A DNA stretch of 64,000 nucleotides from Gloeophyllum trabeum ATCC 11539 (lineage: Eukaryota; Basidiomycota; Agaricomycetes; Gloeophyllales; Gloeophyllaceae): NCBI RefSeq assembly GCF_000344685.1, contig NW_006920410.1, positions 2,242,693 through 2,306,692 on the forward strand, read 5' to 3'. A program made the position numbers and the translations under genes. Within the stretch, counting starts at the first letter, position 1; the number at the start of each line of letters is the position of its first letter. Shown in pieces: positions 54,550 to 64,000 of this stretch. The notes under the pieces are model-generated. The model saw nothing but the letters and a program-made list of their open reading frames with translations, was not told the DNA's origin and made no database searches.

Positions 54550-55151
54550 GACTACTCAGACTCGTATCTTCAACCATCAACCAAATCTCTGCGTATTGGA
54601 TCGGCTCACGGGCGTCTTGACCATCCTATGCATAGTCGTGGGTAGCCTCTCGCTTTTCGCATATCGTCGAGCTGGGAGACAGCACGTGGCACGAACAATA
54701 ATCCAACCATCAGACGAAGCTTTGATTGCGTGGTGAAGACGATCCTTCGAATTCTTCAAACATCGCGCGCCCGGTTATTCCTCGTTCACCCGGGAAACTC
54801 GGACCTATAATGAAGGGCGTATGTACCGTGAGTGGGTTGTAGGTACTGAGTGTTAGCTGAGTCTCTTCCATTTCATTGATAGTCCGTGATTATATTATTA
54901 TGTCAAGGATATTCTATGCGTATGTGTAAATGTGTTTCTACTGGTCTATTATAATAGTAATAACGTATAAGTGCACTACTGAAACAGATAAATTATGAGG
55001 TGATGCGGGTGTCGGATGTGGACAGCTGATAGCTAGTGATACAGTTGTGTGAGTAATGTTAGGAAAGAAAACAACAGCCGAATGTCCTCGATGCGATCTA
55101 GTGCTACAAGGTGGGCGCAAGCGAAGGCAGAGCATTAGAATATTAATCAAA
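54550..55151. other. convergent 3' region, XRCC2-like and adenylating enzyme genes
   Basis: About 600 bp. A short open frame near 54590-54736 encodes one hydrophobic segment but has no start of its own outside the XRCC2-like exon. The rest is A/T-richer 3' flank, with CACGTG at 54683-54688. No gene called. Confidence 0.4.
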
Positions 55152-57032
55152 TCAGGCGGTACTATATAATCTGTCCAGCTGCGCCTTGAATTGCTCCTCC
55201 ACAGCCCTCCGTCGAATGTTGCCCTTCGTGGCAGTACGAGGCAGGGTTTTGGGCGGTACGACGACGATGAAGTTGGGTGACGTGATACGCTCGTGGAGGT
55301 AACGCCGCGCATGAAATTGCCGGGTCTTCCTCAGGATCTGGTTCTTGAGTTTTGTGTGGTCCATGTCGACTGATGCAGGCTCAATGAAGAGCACCGGAGA
55401 GGGCCGCCCATTGCCCACTACTATACACTCGGAAATAAGGTCCCCACACATAGAGCGGACATTGTCCTCGATAGCCCTACGATTGATTACGCGGTCAACC
55501 ACCAGTACTGCTCGTAATGGAAGGGAACTCACTTGGTATCACACCGCAGACTATTTTCACTCTTGATCCAATCATCGTTGCGCCCTCTTGATACATAGCA
55601 TCCCGGCGCAACTTGAAGAAACAGATCGCCGGTGTGGAAATGGCCATCCGATTGTCTCAGTGAGCGGTCCGGGCAATCACCAGAGTTGCTGAGGATGACG
55701 AGCTCCAGTAAGTCAGCATTGACGGACTGGTGACCGGACTCGGTCTTTGCCTTGGGCGCTATCGGCAAAAATCCATAGGAGACGCCTTCCAGTGGTCGAA
55801 GGGCCTGGGCATAAGGGCCAGTGCCTCCGACAGACAAGAGCATAGCTCCGCATTCGGTGCTTCCAAAGAGGTTCTAAGGGGCAGTTGAATATGAGTAAAT
55901 TGATCTATAGGGAACGACAAATTAAGCTTACCGTCAGTCGCAAGCCGCTCTTGATGGCCCACTGCTCCTCCTCTCGAGGCAGTGGTAGACCGCTATACAA
56001 GACTTGGTCCATACTTTGGAGTATTGCGACAAGCTTGGGATTGAGGCGGGAATTGCGCAAGTGAATACCAAGGAATGTGGCGAACTGATGTAGTCGATTC
56101 AGATTGCACCGCAGGACCATGTCCACAAGTTCATCGGAGGAAAAGGCGATTTGACTGGGTTGGATTGTGCATGATCCGTGTTGGAGAGAGCCAATGAGCA
56201 CTGTAAGGAAGTAGGTCAGATATGGAGCAATGTGCAATAAGCATCTACTGACTGAACGTCTGGCCGATGTGGCACATGCTTCCCCTGCGATGTTGGTCAG
56301 TACCTGAATGAAAAAGCATCGGATATCACGTACATCCATGTCGATACGTCTTGCTTCCGGGGATCTGCAGGCAGGCTAACCTGACGTGCCTTCGCGATGA
56401 TGGTATTTAACCACGTGTAGTTGCAGGGAACCAGCTTTGGACTTCCAGACGTCGATCCGCTGGTATGGAAAATGAAGACGAGATCGTCGCCGTTTGACGG
56501 CTCCGACAATACAGATAATGGCTGGGAGCAATCCGTGATTCGGGCACCATCGGTAGCGACGTGTGTCGGCAAGGGGCTGTCCCGCATGGCAGATGCGAAT
56601 GATGAGTCGTATATCAACGCCTTTGCGTTGGCTTTATGCAGGAGTTCGAAGACGACGTCCGGATTAGGAAGGCGTAGACTAAATAACTGTGGAACATAGC
56701 CGGCGCGCGAGAGGCCGTAGATATGTAGGACATCGTCGTAGGTCATGCCACCTAGCCTAAAATATCCTGTGAGTCTTTGGCCCAGTGGTAGCACAGTGAT
56801 AGACATACCATAGGCCGACAACTGATTTTTGCGGTACTCCGTCCGCTTGTAGGATACGACTCCAGTAGCGTGCAAATCTTTCGACATCTCGCCGAAACTG
56901 GAGATAACTGACCGATCTCCACGTTGACACCGCACCCACGGTATCGAGTACGGGAATCTTAAATACGGGGGCGGACGGGTACAGGGCCGCGGAAGCCTCG
57001 AGGATACTAAGATGCGATCGATGGTGCGGCAT
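55152..57032 (-). CDS. stand-alone AMP-dependent synthetase/ligase (adenylating enzyme)
   Basis: ANL-superfamily enzyme that activates a carboxylic acid as an acyl-AMP. It starts MPHHRSHLSILEASAALYPS. A first domain follows with VSYLQFRRDVERFARYWSRI, MTYDDVLHIYGLSRAGYVPQ and FSLRLPNPDVVFELLHKANA. The P-loop-like A3 motif is FIFHTSGSTSGSPKLVP. Then come FATFLGIHLR, VLYSGLPLPREEEQWAIKSG, the A5 motif NLFGSTECG, HTGDLFLQVAPGCYVSRGRN, DWIKSE (A8 hinge) and AIEDNVRSMCGDLISECIVV. The A10 motif with the catalytic-type lysine is LPRTATKGNIRRRAV, ending DRLYSTA, TGA 55152-55154. No carrier or reductase domain follows, unlike fungal NRPS-like reductases, though the N-terminus resembles theirs. Substrate unknown. 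About six introns. Confidence 0.87.
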
Positions 57033-60000
57033 GAGGAGGAAGAGAAGGTGTTAGAGGGAATATGGTAGCAGCAGCCACTGCAATTACTCACCTTTATATA
57101 GGTTCGAGTTAACCTGCATGTAGATGAGTCACCGGCGCAGATTTCGCACAACTTGTGAATCTGTGGCAGTAGGATTGTCTCCAGTTGTCCAAGTTTCGGA
57201 CAGCCCCGTAGGTCGCAGCCAAATGCCCGTCCTGAAACAGCAAGCGGCGGGGAATGCAGTGCTTCAGCATGACCATTGCGTGAAATTGACGAGATCTGCG
57301 GAAAACAGAGACGGGGACTAGCAGCCGATTCACTAATGACCGAAAGATCCTAAGATGGACACTAACTTGGTATGCCCTGTCGGGCGTAGTCAGAGGAAAC
57401 GTTCGGGCCCACAGAGGCGGTGAAAGATCTAGACAGAGTCCCGACTATCCTGCGAACTGTTTGATCTGTCCCACAGGCAAACAGTACGGCAGATGGGACT
57501 CGGAGCGTCCCTTAGCACCAATCCGCTCTTGACGGGAACAAAGTGAAATACTGTTTTCCGCATTAGGAAGGCACGCAGGACGTGTAACGCTCACGTGACT
57601 GATTTATTGCTGTCCGTGACCGTTTCCGACATCATTCTGCAAGGATCGTGCACCTACAAGCTGCATTTTCCAGTTTACTGCAATCCCCTGCCCGTCGTAT
57701 CTCTTTCTGTCATGTCGAAGGTTTCCGTAGGCTTGCTTTCCCCGGCATCAAGGGACATGATGGACTCGTCTATGGCTTTGTATCCTGCTAGAGTCATCAT
57801 GACTCAACGGGCTGCGGCTGTGGGCGAGTCTGTGCATGCCTTGATGCCAACGCTACGCAAGGTTTTGCGCGCCCGGCTTCCCTCGAGCGTTTGCAGATGA
57901 CGAAGAGCTTATCGCAAAGTGCCGGGGGGTTCCTGGCGGGGTTGCTGTGCCCCATCCTGCTTCTTGGTCCTCGAACTGCAAGAACGTCTTCCAAACGCGG
58001 ACAGGATTAACTTCCGACTAGGACACGTGCGCACGCCTACAATTCTCCTCCGTGCCTGTCTATCCCTGGGCGCTCCTTGCCGCACTCAGTTCAAGCAGAC
58101 ACTTTTCTATGTCTTGTTCTCCATGTCGGAAGTTTGCTCGGGAAGCGCCAAACACCGAGCGTTGTTTGCCATGTGCTCTTCTGACCGGCTTGAACGAACG
58201 CGAAGATTGACTCTGATCTGATTGAGAATGGTTATGGCGTCCGACTCCGATATGGGCCCGGAACTGCGGCCTACAGGGGGACTGTCCGAAACCTTACCGG
58301 GTGCCCCAACTCCAAGCACCACTTCTAAACATAGAACCAGGCCTTCTTGCCGTTGGACAATTTCCTACCGTCGTGAGTCGCTGCATGTTCATCTCCATGC
58401 GTTTGTCTCGGTTCCAGCATGAATGCTTGATTGGGGCTTTTTTGCACCTGAAGCTGGTGCAGAACTGCGGGATACGCAGTGTTGCAACAATAGGTAGGTC
58501 TCCAAGGTAACGACAAAAATATGACGCGGTAAGTCGTATTGCGGTCTGTTGCTCGGTTAACTTAGCGTTGCAGAGCCTGAGCGATCGAACTTCCTCGATT
58601 CGCTGAATAATGCGACGCTGAACTCGCTAATGGGCATACTACTAGTAATGCACTCATGTCATCTACGGAAGGGTTTAGATAAGTTGGCCGAGTAATACCG
58701 TGTTTGCTCCGGATTCGAGAGCCATTACCTGGGCTGCCTCCTGCGATCCTTGGCCGAAGACTAATTACACCTTCATCCAGCAAGCTGCGGTTTCCAGCAT
58801 CATTCGTGGTGTCCTGTATACTGATTCATTCTCGCGATGACGGCCAGAATTGTCCAGGGTCTTCTGAGCCCAATCTCTGCATTTTGATGCCCGGTTCTCC
58901 TCTGTCAAAGAACTTGTTAGAGGCCGGTGTCGCCTTGCGTAAACTTTCTCACTGACAAGTGGCTAAACAGTTCGCTCGTCGGATCCGACTTTTATTGACA
59001 TCCATAAGCCGCCAATATCACGGATACAGGCTTCATGTTACGACCTGCGATCTATGGTGGGTCGTCCATGGGAATCATATGTCTCATCTAACCTGTATGA
59101 TGCTGTCAGCTGCGCCCGCCTGTGATATCAACGCTCAAACCTTTACAAGCTGTCCCGCTTGTCGTGAGCATACTCGATGGGCTCATACTATTCGGACCGG
59201 TGTGTGTGTCGTACTGCTATGTTGCTCACTTGGCTGCTTGTGCTCCTACCATCGCTTTTGCCTAGTGGGAGGGTCGATATGCATGATTGTACCTTTTGGC
59301 ATAGCTGTTTGTTTGACACGATCACTAGACCGGTATATTGCAAGTCAAAGGACAAGGTTTGGCATGTGCGCACAGTACAATTATGCATCGCTTCGGCTGA
59401 GAGTAAGTGAGCACGGCCCTCACTTGCACGGACTCGCGTGAATGGCCTCAAGAAAAGTATCATTCTTCAATGGACAGGAGAAAAATCTCAGGTACGCCAC
59501 AGCAGCTATTGCACTGGAAACAATTTATCCCTGCGCGAAGACGTGCCATCATCCGGCCGAAGAAGGCTTGCGGATCCGCAACGGGGCGCTTCATCTAACG
59601 TCACAGTACAGGCAATACTTCTGTGGATGTCATGAGCCTTAATTGTATGCTGTTCTCCACAAGTGTCGATAAGCGGGCTGGCCTAGCCTTCGCACGTCTT
59701 GTGGTCCTGGCGTTTTGTACGGGCGCTATATCTGGAGGCTAAACACCCTAAACTACAGTCAGCAGTTCGCCGTCCCCTGATATCGTCAAAGTTATTCCAC
59801 GACCAGCCTATGATGCATGCGCCAGGATTGGAACTATGATAGGTACTGGAATAAACTGGATTCAGACTTTTCTGACGCCGCCGGAACGGAGGACTTGAAG
59901 GCGTCAAGTACTGATGCAGCAGAATGAGCCGCGAAACCGATTACTCGCACAGTTTCATTTCGATGATTTTACGACTTGATGGTATGGATTCGTCGTTGCA

Positions 60001-60260
60001 GGCTTCTACTGAGTTTGTGTGTTACATTCACCTTTATCGCATATGTTCGCAGTGTGGCTGAATCAGGAGTGGGGCCGTGGAGGATCGGCGCAGGCACGTG
60101 ACTGGAGTCGCGTCCGGCGCGTTGCGTCACAGACGTGGTACGTACCCAATCCTGCACGTCATGCTCCAACCTCCCCCCGCTCCCCGCTCGCGCATATATA
60201 AGCGCCTCTGCTCGCTATGTCTCGTTACAATTACCTCTTTCCTAGCCATATCCGTACAAC
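57033..60260. other. 3.2 kb stretch without a recognisable gene
   Basis: Open frames here are short (the longest about 160 codons, 58959-59441) and occur on both strands. They match no family I know and do not join into a convincing spliced product. I see no terminal repeats, transposase or reverse transcriptase motifs, and no tRNA. CACGTG occurs at 57592-57597 and 60095-60100. The left end must hold the adenylating enzyme promoter and the right end the dehydrogenase promoter. The middle could be a lineage-specific gene, a decayed gene or a non-coding transcript. Confidence 0.4.
60195..60201 (+). promoter_or_regulatory. TATA box of alcohol dehydrogenase gene
   Basis: TATATAA lies 60 bp before the ATG at 60261, in a sharp GC-rich context, followed by pyrimidine-rich sequence. 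Spacing is typical for a strongly expressed fungal gene. Confidence 0.65.
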
Positions 60261-61848
60261 ATGCAAGCAGCTGCCAACAAATTCCAAGAGGTTTGTTTTG
60301 ATCTGGTAGCTGCGAAGAACGCGCGATCACTGACTGGTACCCAGCATCTCGGCACTGTGCCGACTGCAACCACCCCCGAATATAAGCACAGAGAAGATGG
60401 CTCGAAAATGAAGGCTTTGGCCTGGTTCGGGCCCAAAGACGTTCGCATGGTCGAGGCACCCATCCCGGACATCACTGAACCGGAGGACGTCATTGTCAAA
60501 GTCACCGGGACCACTATCTGTGGGTCGGACTTGCATCTCTACCACGGAGAGATCATGACTCTTCAAAAGGGCGACATCCTTGGCCATGAGGTACGTTAGC
60601 CAGCATTTCGTAGCAAGTCTAGCATTTTGACATTCCTCCTCAGTTCATGGGTGTCGTAGACCGTATTGGCCCGAATGTCAAGAATCTCAAGCCCGGGCAG
60701 CGCGTTGTCGCTTCGTTCCAGATCGCCTGCGGTCAGTGCGAGTACTGCAAGCAAAAACTTTCATCCTTCTGCGACCGAACGAACAACTCATCGTAAGTGC
60801 CTGCGGTCTGATGCGAGATACTTCGTCATATTCATCTTATCCCTAGGCTGATGAACTATATGTACGGCCACCGCGATGCCGGTTTCTTTGGATATTCTCA
60901 CCTTACTGGTGGATTCCCTGGTGGTCAGGCCGAGTTCGTCCGCGTGCCATTTGGCGAAGTCAACCTCTTACCCATACCCGACAATGTTACTGACGAACAA
61001 TCACTCTATCTTTCTGACGTCCTACCCACGAGTTACCACGCCGTCGTAGATACCGGTGTCAAGGAGGGCGACGTCGTTGGCGTGTGGGGTCTCGGACCGA
61101 TTGGTCAATGCGTAGCTCGTTGGGCGAAGATCAAGGGCGCATCACGGGTCATTGGAATTGACAAGGTTCCGGAGCGTCTTGCCTTTGCTCGGGAGAAATC
61201 TGGTATTGAAACCCTCGACATAACCGAGCACACGGATGTCGTGAAGCGATTGCAGGAGATTGCTCCCGGTGGCCTTGATGTCGCAATTGACTGCGGTTCG
61301 TATACTTTCGGCCTCTTGGTGGGTTCCAATGTTGATCGTGGTCTCGTTCAGGCTCTTTCCATGACCCCAAGACGATGCTCCACAAGATCCAGAAGACGCT
61401 CATGCTGGAGACGGATGTCTCGGAAATCCACAACGAGATGATCATGTCCGTTAAAAAGATGGGCAGATGCGGTATAATTGCCGCATATGCTGGTTACACC
61501 AACGGCTTCAACATTGGTGCTCTGATGGAGAAGGGTGTCAGGTTCATCGGTAACGGACAGGCTCCGGTCCACAAGTGGTGGAAAGAGATCCTGGACGAAT
61601 ACATCATCCCTGGCAAATTCGACCCCACTTTGTGAGTGGCCCAAATGAGCTTGCAGCGAGAGCGAGTACTGACTGCATGCATCAGCATGATCACCCACCG
61701 CGTGCCCATCGATGACATGGCCAAACTTTACGTGGCGTTCGACCAGCGAAAGGGCGGCGTTGAGAAGGTCTTCGTTGAGACCAAGTTCTCTAACCCACCT
61801 GCACCTGGTTGCCCGAAGACAACCCGTGTTGAGGAGTGGGCTCAATGA
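60261..61848 (+). CDS. zinc-dependent medium-chain alcohol dehydrogenase
   Basis: NAD(P)-dependent oxidoreductase of the MDR superfamily. It starts [20 protein letters not shown]; the catalytic domain begins at [20 protein letters not shown]. Catalytic zinc site: [13 protein letters not shown] and ILGHEFMGVV. Structural zinc loop: [16 protein letters not shown] with four Cys. Then [20 protein letters not shown], the nucleotide-binding fold [20 protein letters not shown] and [20 protein letters not shown]. An intron joins DVAIDCG to [14 protein letters not shown]. Then [20 protein letters not shown] and [16 protein letters not shown], with the last exon reading [20 protein letters not shown]. 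It ends RVEEWAQ, TGA 61846-61848. Resembles glutathione-independent formaldehyde dehydrogenase-like members; the substrate cannot be read from sequence. Confidence 0.92.
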
Positions 61849-62316
61849 GGGGGAGTGCTGTGTTTAAAATTATAAGCAAATAGGTACTTGTATTAAACGA
61901 ACTGTGTATCCATACGTCTTAATGTATTGCGTAATTGACATATCCTGTCAGCTCATCAAATGAATGATTGACCACACCTGCTTGTGTCCTTCCTCATACT
62001 TGGGATATTCGCACGAACACCGTCATCGTCAAGGCGGCGATGTCGAGTCTGAGACGGGCTGATAGCGCTGGGACGCTCCGAAATTAACAATGTGTAAATG
62101 CTAATGTGTTTAACTATCTGTTCATCAACGTGCGTCTCGCAACTGGGTGGCTGGTGACGTTCGTTAATCCAGGGCATGAGGTGGGATGCTTGCATGCGCC
62201 ATGGATTTACGTACCACATGCGCATGAAGATATATAGTACCAATCGTATAATAGGTGGCCGATGCAAGGTTGTGATTATCTTCGGTAGCCCCTCCCGACG
62301 ACAGTGCATTCAAGAG
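61849..62316. other. intergenic region between dehydrogenase and AIM6-like genes
   Basis: About 470 bp with the dehydrogenase 3' flank and the AIM6-like promoter; a TATA-like ATATATAG sits near 62230. No gene seen. Confidence 0.45.
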
Positions 62317-63488
62317 ATGGTGTCCATGCTCACTGCCATCCTGAGGGGTGCGGTCATCGTCCTCTTCACCGCGACCTGCGCCGAAGCGAAGGCCACGGTG
62401 AATAATCAAGTCACCCTTCTCGAGGAGACAAACTCGTCCCTGCTCCGATACCCGACCCAGTTCACACAGAACATAGTCCCGAAGAACATCCATTCTCATA
62501 ATGACTGTATGACCATTGTTTGCTTGGTCACCGACATCCACCATTGAACGTTCGATCCCACTAGATTGGCGGGATGTCCCTCTATTGACAGCTTTGAGTT
62601 ACGGAGTCGGGAGTGTGGAAGCAGACGTCTGGCTGGTCAACGGTACCCTATATGTGAGTTTCAAGCTACCGAAACCCCGAACGATCATTCTGAGCCGTGC
62701 TCGACATTATTAGGTCGGTCATGAGGTCGCCGCACTGACCCAGGATCGCACTTTCGCATCTCTATACGTGCAACCTCTTGTCAAGATCATCCAGGGGCAA
62801 AATCCCAAGAATGTCCTCACCGCAAATCAGACGCAGCCGAAGTTAGCATTGCGGACTTCCCCGCCTGGCCTGCTGAAAGCTGACAGAACTGTACAGCGGC
62901 GTGTGGGACACAGCCTCGGGTACCGCTCTGCAATTATTAGTGGACATTAAGACAGATGGTGTCACGTACGTGGATTCTGCTATTGAAGCACTTCCAGTAA
63001 GCTCACGATCCTTCCTCAGAACACTGCCATGGGTGCTCGAAGCCCTCCAGCCACTGCGATCTCAGGGGTTCCTGACGACGTACGCTAATGGAAGCTTAAG
63101 CACTGGGCCGGTAACGGTAGTAGGAACTGGAAATTCCCCGCTTGAGCCGATAAAGGCTCTGGAACCTAGGGACTACTTCTTTGATGCACCCTTGACGCAG
63201 CTGAGGGACCCTTCACTCAATACCACCTGGGATTTCACGTTGTCGCCGCTCGCGAGCACCGATTACGGAACCGCAGTGGGATGGAGTGGTATTGGGGATA
63301 TCAGTGAAGCTCAGCGAACAAACATCACGAAATTTGTCGACGATGCTCACTCATTCGGCATCAAGGCAAGGTTCTGGGATACCCCAGGATGGCCGATCCA
63401 GGCAAGGGACAATGTCTGGAGGGAGCTAGTGAACGACGGTGCGGATTGGCTCAACGCAGACGACTTGGAAGCAGCGAGCCAATTCTGA
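62317..63488 (+). CDS. AIM6-like PLC-type phosphodiesterase, secreted or luminal
   Basis: TIM-barrel protein of the GDPD/PLC-like group related to yeast Aim6. A signal peptide (MLTAILRGAVIVLFTATCAE) follows ATG 62317. The barrel start is NIHSHNDYWRDVPLLTALSY (joined across an intron), with the HSHND active-site motif. Then GVGSVEADVWLVNGTLY with the E-x-D metal site, VGHEVAALTQDRTFASLYVQ, PLVKIIQGQNPKN, YSGVWDTASGTALQLLVDIK, LEALQPLRSQGFLTTYANGS, DYFFDAPLTQL and IKARFWDTPGWPIQARDNVW. It ends LNADDLEAASQF, TGA 63486-63488. Four exons or so. Catalytic activity for the family is not firmly known; the location is inferred from the leader peptide. Confidence 0.85.
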
Positions 63489-63514
63489 AGGGACTGAATG
63501 GTATTAAGAGGTGC

Positions 63515-64000
63515 TCAAGCATCTGAGCGCGCTACAGGATTTGACGAGCTAGCACGCAAGTCAAGTAGACTACGATCAATACCCAATTTTTGACGTTTTC
63601 TCCATGGCTGGTCGTTCCACTTCGGCTGCGCCAAGGCTCCTTTGGCTAATCGTAGAGCGCCGCGCACCATGCCTGGTAACGCCTTGCCTACCTTGTCTAG
63701 ACGTCCGAAGGTCGCGACTCTCTTCCCATCGGCAGCAGGTACCTCTACCTCTCCTTTGAGTGATTTCGGATCGGCCATGAGTGTTTGCTGAAATAATTCA
63801 ACATCAAATGTGAACACATGTCCGATGAACGGGGACGTACGACATAATCATCTGCCTTGCGGACAAACTCCTCTCGGTCACCCTCACCTCTGTACTTCAG
63901 AGCCTTCTGGACACTCAGCCGAGTTAATGTCCGTAACTCCCCACGATCCTTGATACCTAGGGAAATCTCCTTCTCTAACGTCTCTGAGATGCTAGGCACA
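63515..64000 (-). CDS. 3' part of unrecognised gene, continues past window end
   Basis: Partial; its 5' end lies beyond 64000. Visible sequence: VPSISETLEKEISLGIKDRG, ELRTLTRLSVQKALKYRGEG, DREEFVRKADDYV. An intron (GTACGT..TTTCAG) follows, then QTLMADPKSLKGEVEVPAAD, GKRVATFGRLDKVGKALPGM, VRGALRLAKGALAQPKWNDQ and a basic tail ending NPVARSDA, TGA 63515-63517. Charged and helical in its first part, basic at the end, with no signal or membrane segment in what is seen. I do not recognise the family. Its stop lies 26 bp from the stop of the converging AIM6-like gene. Confidence 0.7.

Noticed and set aside
54434..54736. Open frame with one hydrophobic segment after XRCC2
   Set aside because: Most of it is another frame of the XRCC2-like exon, and there is no independent start.
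58959..59441. 160-codon open frame in the gene-free stretch
   Set aside because: Composition is Cys/His/Arg-rich with no domain or splice support; chance frames of this size occur in such DNA.

Overview
The window looks like nuclear DNA of a filamentous basidiomycete, most likely an Agaricomycete. Genes sit on both strands, are cut by many short introns (mostly about 45-70 nt, GT..AG), and encode typical fungal proteins such as a Fus3/Kpp2-type MAP kinase, SRF1-like and AIM6-like proteins and Ser-rich cupredoxin surface proteins. I see no operons, ribosome binding sites, CRISPR arrays, rRNA, tRNA or intact transposon. Exon joins were read by eye from splice signals and frame, so gene limits are firmer than individual exon edges.

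Layout. 0-5.1 kb: flavocytochrome b2-type L-lactate dehydrogenase (-) divergent from a SAP-like Ser/Pro-rich nuclear protein (+). 5.4-6.9 kb: MAP kinase (-). 8.0-9.4 kb: two-domain cupredoxin GPI protein (+). 9.7-12.5 kb: dyskerin/CBF5 (-) divergent from ribosomal protein eL22 (+). 12.7-18.3 kb: DHX29-like DEVH helicase (-). 18.7-24.4 kb: INO80 ATPase (-). 25.2-27.5 kb: fumarase (-), divergent from PEX11 (27.8-28.9 kb, +). 29.2-31.4 kb: CMC1 (+) and lipoyl synthase (-). 31.6-33.4 kb: MYND-finger protein and eS28 (+). 33.9-36.6 kb: GT8 glycosyltransferase (+) and KAE1 (-). 37.0-39.5 kb: pyruvate dehydrogenase E2 (-) divergent from exosome CSL4 (+). 39.9-44.1 kb: NudE-like and ESS2/DGCR14-like (+). 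44.2-46.9 kb: PSME3IP1-like (-) divergent from an SRF1-like membrane protein (+). 47.3-50.1 kb: SLC35F/THI74-like transporter and SLX9 (+). 50.5-54.5 kb: coiled-coil protein (-) divergent from XRCC2-like RAD51 paralogue (+). 55.2-57.0 kb: stand-alone adenylating enzyme (-). 57.0-60.3 kb: no recognisable gene. 60.3-61.8 kb: zinc alcohol dehydrogenase (+). 62.3-63.5 kb: AIM6-like phosphodiesterase (+). 63.5-64.0 kb: 3' part of an unrecognised gene (-), running off the window.

Two functional themes recur, which may be coincidence. One is mitochondrial carbon metabolism: L-lactate dehydrogenase makes pyruvate, lipoyl synthase makes the cofactor of the E2 subunit also encoded here, fumarase belongs to the TCA cycle and CMC1 assists cytochrome oxidase assembly. 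The other is ribosome and RNA biogenesis: CBF5, eL22, eS28, SLX9, CSL4, KAE1, the DHX29-like helicase and ESS2. The most notable gene-structure observations are three genes whose first coding exon is just the ATG, a probable GC-AG intron in the MAP kinase, and a split mitochondrial presequence in fumarase. I found no convincing undescribed multi-gene system; the least explained parts are the adenylating enzyme and the 3.2 kb gene-free stretch beside it.
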